From assembly GCA_905193145.1 (NCBI GenBank), contig CAJJNP010000103.1, forward strand, positions 1 through 11,576: DNA of 11,576 bases, written 5' to 3'. Of the stretch, positions 6,455 to 11,576 are shown piece after piece (position 1 is the first letter of the stretch; the number at the start of each line of letters is the position of its first letter). A program made the translations under genes and the position numbers. Source of the stretch: an uncultured Odoribacter sp. GTDB taxonomy: Bacteria; Bacteroidota; Bacteroidia; Bacteroidales; Marinifilaceae. A model generated the notes under the pieces. That model searched no databases, was not told the origin of the DNA, and saw nothing but the letters and a program-made list of their open reading frames with translations.

Positions 6455-7699
6455 ATGAATTTCATAAGAAACATCTGCCGCATATTAACCGGAGTGCTCT
6501 TTATCTACTCCGGTTTTGTCAAAGGAATCGACCCGCTAGGTTCCTACTATAAGTTCATCGATTATTTCAATGCTTTTCACATGAGCTGGATGAACGGTAG
6601 CGCCATGTTCTTTTCCTTTGTACTGGCATTGTTTGAATTCATTGTCGGCATTTGTCTGCTTCTCAATATCAAGACAAAGACAGCCTCTTGGGGCGTGCTC
6701 GTTTTCATGGCAGTGATGACACCGCTAACCTTGATTCTGGCAATCAAAAATCCGGTGTCAGACTGTGGTTGTTTCGGAGATGCTTTAACACTGACAAATT
6801 GGGAAACTTTCTGGAAGAACCTGATATTGCTCGTGTTGACATTGGGTATTTTTTTGAACAGGGACAAATTTCGCTCCATCTTCAATGTGCTGGAACAAAG
6901 CATACTCATTATATTGGGCATTGCAGGCATGCTGAGCGTTGAATTTTATTGCTACAGACATCTGCCCCTGATTGATTTCCGTCCGTATGCCATCGGCAAC
7001 AACATCACGGAAGGCATGACTCCTCCTCCCGGAGCCCCACACGATGAATATGAAATCACATTGCAATATAGAAACAAGAAAACCGGCGAGCTGAAAGATT
7101 TTACAGAAGCTAATTATCCCTGGCAAGATACACTAAACTGGGAATATGCGAACACTTTTGAAAAACTCGTAAAAGAGGGGTACAAGACTCCTATTCACGA
7201 TTTCACCATCGAACATCCGGAAACGGGCGATATCACAGAAGAAGTTTTGACAGACAACGGTTATACATTTTTAGCCATAACCTATGATATCAACCAATCC
7301 AATCCAATCAACCAACAGCAACTAAACAGACTGGCCGCCTATGCACAAGAAAAAGGCATTCGCTTTTACGGTCTGACAGCCTCGGTTGATGATGATATCC
7401 GGCAATACAAAGACAAACATGCAGTGAATTACGATTTCTGCACCGCTGACGAAACCCAATTAAAGACAGTCGTCCGTTCGAATCCCGGACTGGTGCTTCT
7501 ACATCAGGGAACAGTAATCAACAAATGGGGACACCGAGATTTACCGGACATTGAGGAATTACAAGACAAAGACTTGCTGGCATACAGTCTAAGCAAACAA
7601 CAGGCTGATGCCAACCGACTATTGATATATACTTTTATCCTGGGAGCACTTGCTTGTCTGGGATTTTATTTAGCCAAAAAATACAATAAGAGGCATTAA
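6455..7699 (+). CDS. MauE/DoxX-type membrane protein fused to thioredoxin-like domain
   Basis: A 414-residue inner-membrane protein. Hydrophobic segments lie near residues 9-24, 50-70, 80-98, 121-135 and 147-166, with one more at 389-407 just before the basic tail KKYNKRH. The opening GVLFIYSGFVKGIDP and the motif DCGCFGD (103-109, Cys104 and Cys106) are typical of the MauE/DoxX group, whose members are tied to disulfide or quinone redox chemistry. Residues about 195-375 resemble a TlpA/AhpC-like thioredoxin fold (TFLAITYD at 271-278, then RFYGLTAS, then NPGLVLLHQGTVINKW at 343-358). That domain lacks a CXXC; its only Cys is 329. Probable role: envelope redox or thiol transfer through the membrane CxC, with the soluble part as a partner-binding domain. 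It sits between the DUF1599 gene and tpiA, 38 bases before the latter. Confidence 0.85.
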   Translation: MNFIRNICRILTGVLFIYSGFVKGIDPLGSYYKFIDYFNAFHMSWMNGSAMFFSFVLALFEFIVGICLLLNIKTKTASWGVLVFMAVMTPLTLILAIKNPVSDCGCFGDALTLTNWETFWKNLILLVLTLGIFLNRDKFRSIFNVLEQSILIILGIAGMLSVEFYCYRHLPLIDFRPYAIGNNITEGMTPPPGAPHDEYEITLQYRNKKTGELKDFTEANYPWQDTLNWEYANTFEKLVKEGYKTPIHDFTIEHPETGDITEEVLTDNGYTFLAITYDINQSNPINQQQLNRLAAYAQEKGIRFYGLTASVDDDIRQYKDKHAVNYDFCTADETQLKTVVRSNPGLVLLHQGTVINKWGHRDLPDIEELQDKDLLAYSLSKQQADANRLLIYTFILGALACLGFYLAKKYNKRH

Positions 7700-7737
7700 A
7701 CAAATAAATTAATATTACACACTTTAAAGAATTAATC

Positions 7738-8499
7738 ATGAGAAAGAAAATTGTTGCCGGAAACTGGAAAATGAACAAAACCCTTCAAGAAGGCGTAGCA
7801 TTGGCACAGGAAGTAAACGACCGTATGAAAGCATTGGCTCCAAAGCATGTAACTGTAGTAGTTGGCACTCCCTTTATCCACTTGAGCGAAGTGAACAAAG
7901 TGGCTGATGCGATTGCCGTATCTGCACAGAACTGCGCAACCGAAGTATCAGGAGCCTATACAGGTGAAGTTTCTGCTGCAATGGTTGCTTCAACCGGCTG
8001 TAAATACGTTATCTTAGGTCACTCTGAAAGAAGAAGCTACTATGGAGAAACTGACGAAATTCTGGTGAAAAAAGTAGAGCGCGCATTGGAAAATAACCTG
8101 GAAATCATTTTCTGCGTAGGCGAAGTATTGGCAGAAAGAGAAGCAGAAAAACATTTTGATGTAGTAAAAGCACAGTTGAGCAACGGCTTGTTCAATCTGT
8201 CGGCAGAACAATTTGCTCACGTAGTGATTGCATACGAACCGGTATGGGCTATCGGAACCGGCAAAACAGCCACTTCCGCACAGGCAGAAGAGATGCATAA
8301 GTTCATCCGCGAAACAATCGCTGCAAAATATGGAGAAACTGCAGCAAACGACACCACCATTCTTTATGGCGGAAGCTGCAATGCAAAAAATGCAGACGAA
8401 CTGTTTTCACAGCCGAATGTTGACGGTGGTTTAATCGGCGGAGCTTCATTGAAGGCTGACGATTTCATGACCATCATCTCGGCTCGCGAAAATCATTAA
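7738..8499 (+). CDS. tpiA: Triosephosphate isomerase
   Basis: Interconverts dihydroxyacetone phosphate and glyceraldehyde 3-phosphate in glycolysis and gluconeogenesis. At 253 residues it has the normal full length, with every catalytic feature: GNWKMN with Asn9 and Lys11, GHSERR with the electrophile His95, [13 protein letters not shown] with the catalytic base Glu167 and its closing loop, and the phosphate-binding GGSCNAKN and GGLIGGASL near the end. The start ATG begins [13 protein letters not shown], as in the family. I see no clear TAnnTTTG box in the AT-rich 38-base gap before it, so it is probably transcribed with the two genes upstream. A hairpin terminator follows 21 bases after the stop. 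Confidence 0.99.
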   Translation: MRKKIVAGNWKMNKTLQEGVALAQEVNDRMKALAPKHVTVVVGTPFIHLSEVNKVADAIAVSAQNCATEVSGAYTGEVSAAMVASTGCKYVILGHSERRSYYGETDEILVKKVERALENNLEIIFCVGEVLAEREAEKHFDVVKAQLSNGLFNLSAEQFAHVVIAYEPVWAIGTGKTATSAQAEEMHKFIRETIAAKYGETAANDTTILYGGSCNAKNADELFSQPNVDGGLIGGASLKADDFMTIISARENH

Positions 8500-8520
8500 T
8501 TAGACAAGGAAACAAGTATC

Positions 8521-8552
8521 GATTAACGCTCCTATCGGGGCGTTAATCTTAT
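8521..8552 (+). terminator. Intrinsic terminator after tpiA
   Basis: gattaacgctcc (8521-8532) pairs with ggggcgttaatc (8537-8548): 12 base pairs including one G-U, around the tetraloop tatc. The following TTATTATAAA is only moderately T-rich, so some read-through into the downstream peptidase gene is possible. No good -7 box was found between this hairpin and the ATG at 8574. Confidence 0.75.
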
Positions 8553-8573
8553 TATAAACTAAATTCTACAAAC

Positions 8574-10205
8574 ATGAAAAAACTACTGTTAGTCCTCTCT
8601 TTAGGGATTCTGGTGTTTGCATGCAAAGAGTCCAAAAAAGAAACAAAACAAAGTCCTTATCAAGCTCTCGCTGATCAGTATGCAGAATTTCCTCTAACAA
8701 CTGATGTCAGTAAATTGACTGAAAACGAAAAGAAAATGCTTCCGTTATTAATCCAGACAGCTGAAATTATGGAAGATATCTTCTGGCAAAATGCTTATGG
8801 AGACCGCGATGCTCTTTTAAAACAATTCGCCGGAGATTCAGCAGCCTTGAAATACCTGGCAATCAACTATGGTCCATGGGACAGACTGGATGATAACAAA
8901 CCGTTCATCGAAGGCATCGGAGCCAAACCGGCAGGTGCCAACTTCTATCCCAAAGACATGACTAAGGAAGAATTCGAAGCGCTGGAAGATCCTCGTAAAA
9001 CCGACTGGTACAGCGTTGTACGTCGAGACAAGGATGGAAAATTAATTGTGCTTTCCTTCCATGAAGCCTATCCGGAAGAGGTAAAAAAAGCAGCAAATTT
9101 ACTGAAACAGGCAGCAGAACTAGCAGAAGACGAAGGTCTGAAAAAATATCTGTCATTACGTGCAGAAGCTCTTCTGACAGATGACTACCTGGCCAGCGAC
9201 TTAGCCTGGATGGATATGAAAGACAATACACTGGATTTCGTTGTCGGTCCTATTGAAACCTATGAAGACCAGTTATTTGGATACAAGGCCTCTCATTCCG
9301 GACAGATTCTGGTAAAAGACAAAGACTGGAGCAAACGCCTGTCAGTATATGCACAATATTTACCGAAACTGCAGGAAAATCTGCCGGTACCCGATGCATA
9401 TAAAAAAGAAAAAGCTAACGCTAACCCAGACATGAATGCATACGATGTGATTTACTACGCCGGAGACTGCAACGCAGGAAGCAAGAACATTGCCATCAAC
9501 CTGCCTAACGACCCTCGTGTCCACGCAGCCAAAGGAAGCCGTAAATTACAGTTAAAAAACTCCATGCAGGCTAAATTTGACAAAATTGTCGTGCCGATTT
9601 CAAAACTTGTCATCAATCCTGAACAACAGAAATATGTCAATTTTGATGCATTCTTTGAAAACACCATGTTCCACGAAGTAGCTCATGGTCTGGGAGTAAA
9701 ATATACACTGGATGGCAAACAAGACACCCGTGCAGCCCTGCAAAATTACTATACTTCGATAGAAGAAGGAAAAGCAGACATCTTAGGTTTATATTGCGTA
9801 ACCAAACTGGCGGAATGGGGAGTGATTAAAAACAAAGACCTGATGGAGAACTATGTGACCTTTATTGCAGGTATCTTCCGCTCTACCCGTTTCGGAGCTG
9901 CCAGTGCACATGGCAAGGCCAACATGATGCAGTTTAACCATTTTATGGAAAGCGGAGCTATTACCCGTGATGCAAATACCGGATATTACACCGTTGATTT
10001 CGACAAAATGAAAAAAGACATTGAAGTAATCGCAGGAGAATACATCACCATAGAAGGAGACGGTAATATTCAGAAAGCTGCAACACTTGTCAACGAAAAA
10101 GGTATTGTTACCCCGACATTGCAATCAGACCTTGACCGCATAGCCGGAGCCAACATTCCGAAAGATATCTTCTTCAAGCAAGGCACCGCAGTATTGGGAT
10201 TGTAA
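8574..10205 (+). CDS. M49 (DPP III-like) lipoprotein metallopeptidase, HEXXH type
   Basis: A probable zinc exopeptidase anchored to the cell envelope. The N-terminus is a lipoprotein signal ending LVFAC (Cys17), followed by a Lys/Glu linker. The zinc site is the pentapeptide HEVAH (His367, Glu368, His371), and EEGKAD (397-402) gives the third ligand, Glu398. This layout is the M49 family's, but most members carry the hexapeptide HEXXGH; a pentapeptide form is known from Caldithrix DPP III. Shared M49 blocks are AGDCNAGSKNIAINLPN (296-312) and NYYTSIEEGKAD. At 543 residues it is shorter than the 675-730 usual for DPP III. Family enzymes release dipeptides from peptide N-termini; activity here is inferred. 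No clear surface-export acidic signal follows Cys17, so periplasmic exposure is as likely as surface. It is convergent with a second M49 gene. Confidence 0.88.
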   Translation: MKKLLLVLSLGILVFACKESKKETKQSPYQALADQYAEFPLTTDVSKLTENEKKMLPLLIQTAEIMEDIFWQNAYGDRDALLKQFAGDSAALKYLAINYGPWDRLDDNKPFIEGIGAKPAGANFYPKDMTKEEFEALEDPRKTDWYSVVRRDKDGKLIVLSFHEAYPEEVKKAANLLKQAAELAEDEGLKKYLSLRAEALLTDDYLASDLAWMDMKDNTLDFVVGPIETYEDQLFGYKASHSGQILVKDKDWSKRLSVYAQYLPKLQENLPVPDAYKKEKANANPDMNAYDVIYYAGDCNAGSKNIAINLPNDPRVHAAKGSRKLQLKNSMQAKFDKIVVPISKLVINPEQQKYVNFDAFFENTMFHEVAHGLGVKYTLDGKQDTRAALQNYYTSIEEGKADILGLYCVTKLAEWGVIKNKDLMENYVTFIAGIFRSTRFGAASAHGKANMMQFNHFMESGAITRDANTGYYTVDFDKMKKDIEVIAGEYITIEGDGNIQKAATLVNEKGIVTPTLQSDLDRIAGANIPKDIFFKQGTAVLGL

Positions 10206-10222
10206 TTCCTCAAAATCCATAG

Positions 10223-10267
10223 AAAAAAGAATAACCTTCGGTTCTGATTGTACCGAAGGTTATTTTT
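10223..10267. terminator. Bidirectional terminator between the two M49 genes
   Basis: aataaccttcggt (10230-10242) pairs perfectly over 13 bases with accgaaggttatt (10252-10264), around a 9-base loop. TTTTT (10263-10267) follows on the plus strand and a run of six T (10228-10223) on the minus strand, so it can stop both convergent transcripts. It fills the 69-base gap between the two stop codons. Confidence 0.9.
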
Positions 10268-10274
10268 ATATCAC

Positions 10275-11576
10275 TTATTTTCCATAATCCAACATCTGGC
10301 AGAGAAAATCATCCGGATATTCTATTTTAACATCTACAATTGCCCCTTCATTCATTACAGGCTTATAAACCGGATTAATAAAACCGGCATAAGGAGCTAC
10401 GCCTAATTTGCGATAACGTTCCAGCACTTCACCGTGCAGCGAACTGTCGACCTTCACACCATAAGTCTCAATCAATGTACGGGCAGCCTTAAAATCACCT
10501 TCGGATTTAATACGCTGCACTTCAGCCAATAATTCACCAAATAAACAACGCAGACCTTCATAATCATGAATCATGAAATAAGTCTTACCATTTCGCCCGA
10601 TACGCTCGATGATACCTTGAGTTCTACCTTTCTCGTATACCCAAGCAGCTATCATCTGACGATTGCGCATATGGGACTCTTCCAATTGATTACCCGGCAA
10701 AATACGTGTCAACTGAACCATCAGTCCATTTCGGATATAACTGTTATATTCGGCCTTAGCAACTTCCAAAGAAGGCATAATCCCTAAATCCACCATCTTC
10801 GGGTCCATTATATAATATAACGCAAACAAATCTGCCCGCGCTTCCTCTATGGTCGAATAATAATTACGCAAAGCTTCCGAGGTAACACCCGGCAACATCT
10901 TCCCGGAACCATGCCCAAGACATTCATGCAAGTCGGTGTGCAGACTACTTCCTAACGACCCAAACTCGCGAGCCAATTGAATTTCTTCATCACTCGCTGC
11001 AAATTCATCCAAAACACCGGAAGAGCTGGCTGCCATATCATAGGCATACGTTATATTGTCCAATGTCACTGATTTACTGCCATAACGTTCACGTATCCAC
11101 TCGGCATTAGGAAGATTTATACCAATAGGTGTAGCAGGATGGCAGTCTCCACCTAACATGGCTACCTGCATGACACGCGCTGTAACTCCTTTTACCTCAG
11201 ACTTTTTAAAACGACTATCAATCGGAGCATGCTGTTCAAACCACAAAGCGTTATCCGCCAATTTACGGGTGCGCTCGCAAGCCTCTTTATCCACAATTTC
11301 CACTACCGCTTCCCAACTGGCTTTATAAGCCAAAGCATCTCCATAGACCTCTATAAAACCGTTTATAAAATCAATGGATGATTCTGTATCCTTGAGCCAC
11401 TCTATGGAATACCCATCAAATAAATGCAAATCCCCCGTCTTGTAATACTCTATCAATAAATGCATAGCCTTCTGCTGTTGTAAGGTACACGCAAAAGACA
11501 GAGCCTGTTCCAGCCAATATACGACACTCTCCAGTTCTTTACTGTATTTTCCTCCTATTTTCCATACCTCTTCACG
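10275..11576 (-). CDS. Dipeptidyl peptidase III (M49), HEXXGH type, partial
   Basis: The C-terminal 433 residues of a zinc dipeptidyl peptidase; the start lies beyond the right edge. The frame is open without a stop to base 11576, and residues before the internal Met at 11465 (such as WKIGGKYSKELESVVYWLEQ) read as protein, so that Met is not the start. The classical hexapeptide HECLGH is encoded at 10911-10928 and EEARAD at 10830-10847, which provide two His and one Glu as zinc ligands plus the catalytic Glu. GDCHPATPIGINLPNAEW upstream of it matches a block in the neighbouring lipoprotein. Bacteroides DPP III is about 675 residues, so roughly 240 are missing from view, including any signal peptide; location in the cell cannot be judged. 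The C-terminus (FLCQMLDYGK) is complete. Confidence 0.92.
   Translation of the reverse strand, partial: REEVWKIGGKYSKELESVVYWLEQALSFACTLQQQKAMHLLIEYYKTGDLHLFDGYSIEWLKDTESSIDFINGFIEVYGDALAYKASWEAVVEIVDKEACERTRKLADNALWFEQHAPIDSRFKKSEVKGVTARVMQVAMLGGDCHPATPIGINLPNAEWIRERYGSKSVTLDNITYAYDMAASSSGVLDEFAASDEEIQLAREFGSLGSSLHTDLHECLGHGSGKMLPGVTSEALRNYYSTIEEARADLFALYYIMDPKMVDLGIMPSLEVAKAEYNSYIRNGLMVQLTRILPGNQLEESHMRNRQMIAAWVYEKGRTQGIIERIGRNGKTYFMIHDYEGLRCLFGELLAEVQRIKSEGDFKAARTLIETYGVKVDSSLHGEVLERYRKLGVAPYAGFINPVYKPVMNEGAIVDVKIEYPDDFLCQMLDYGK

Noticed and set aside
5905..6483. A 192-residue minus-strand frame over the DUF1599 gene
   Set aside because: It lies opposite a well-supported duplicated-domain protein, is rich in Cys/Phe/Val as expected for an antisense shadow, and has no recognisable motif.
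7700..7737. A separate promoter directly before tpiA
   Set aside because: The AT-rich gap contains no TTTG-type -7 box; co-transcription with the upstream genes is simpler, though a promoter inside the preceding gene cannot be excluded.
10275..11465. A complete 396-residue peptidase starting at the Met at 11465
   Set aside because: The reading frame continues upstream without a stop to the window edge with protein-like sequence, and the M49 family is far longer, so this Met is internal and the gene is cut by the window.

Overview
The window looks like chromosomal DNA from a Bacteroidales bacterium, most like Bacteroides or Phocaeicola. Three things point there. The gene families are typical: an OmpP1/FadL-type barrel, a two-copy DUF1599 protein, a MauE/DoxX-thioredoxin fusion and DPP III-like (M49) peptidases. 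Spacers lack strong Shine-Dalgarno sites. Several TAnnTTTG elements match the Bacteroidetes -7 promoter box. No RNA gene, insertion sequence, phage gene or CRISPR array was seen. I recognise no exact species.

Layout, left to right. (1) 48-2947, plus strand: an exported protein with a Trp/Tyr/Asp/Pro/His-rich repeat and a lysine-free Arg-Pro-rich tail, followed after 20 bases by an outer-membrane barrel protein; a hairpin terminator closes the unit. (2) 3037-4939, plus strand: miaB (tRNA methylthiotransferase) and a SpoU/TrmH-type RNA methyltransferase 7 bases apart, a small RNA-modification operon ended by a terminator that overlaps its last codons. (3) 4959-5792, minus strand: folP (dihydropteroate synthase), convergent with the previous operon and divergent from the next. 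(4) 5878-8499, plus strand: a DUF1599 protein, a MauE/DoxX membrane protein with a thioredoxin-like domain, and tpiA (triosephosphate isomerase), closely spaced and ending in a hairpin terminator. (5) 8574-11576: two M49 (dipeptidyl peptidase III-like) proteins facing each other, a lipoprotein with a pentapeptide HEXXH zinc site on the plus strand and a classical HEXXGH enzyme on the minus strand that runs off the right edge. They share a bidirectional terminator.

Most of the window is housekeeping: tRNA/RNA modification, folate synthesis and glycolysis. The parts most worth a second look are the unusual exported low-complexity protein, the paired M49 paralogues with different zinc motifs, the thioredoxin-like domain without a CXXC site, and compact regulatory arrangements: a promoter abutting a terminator before miaB, and interlocked divergent promoters between folP and the DUF1599 gene. 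I found no convincing novel multi-gene defence or mobile system.
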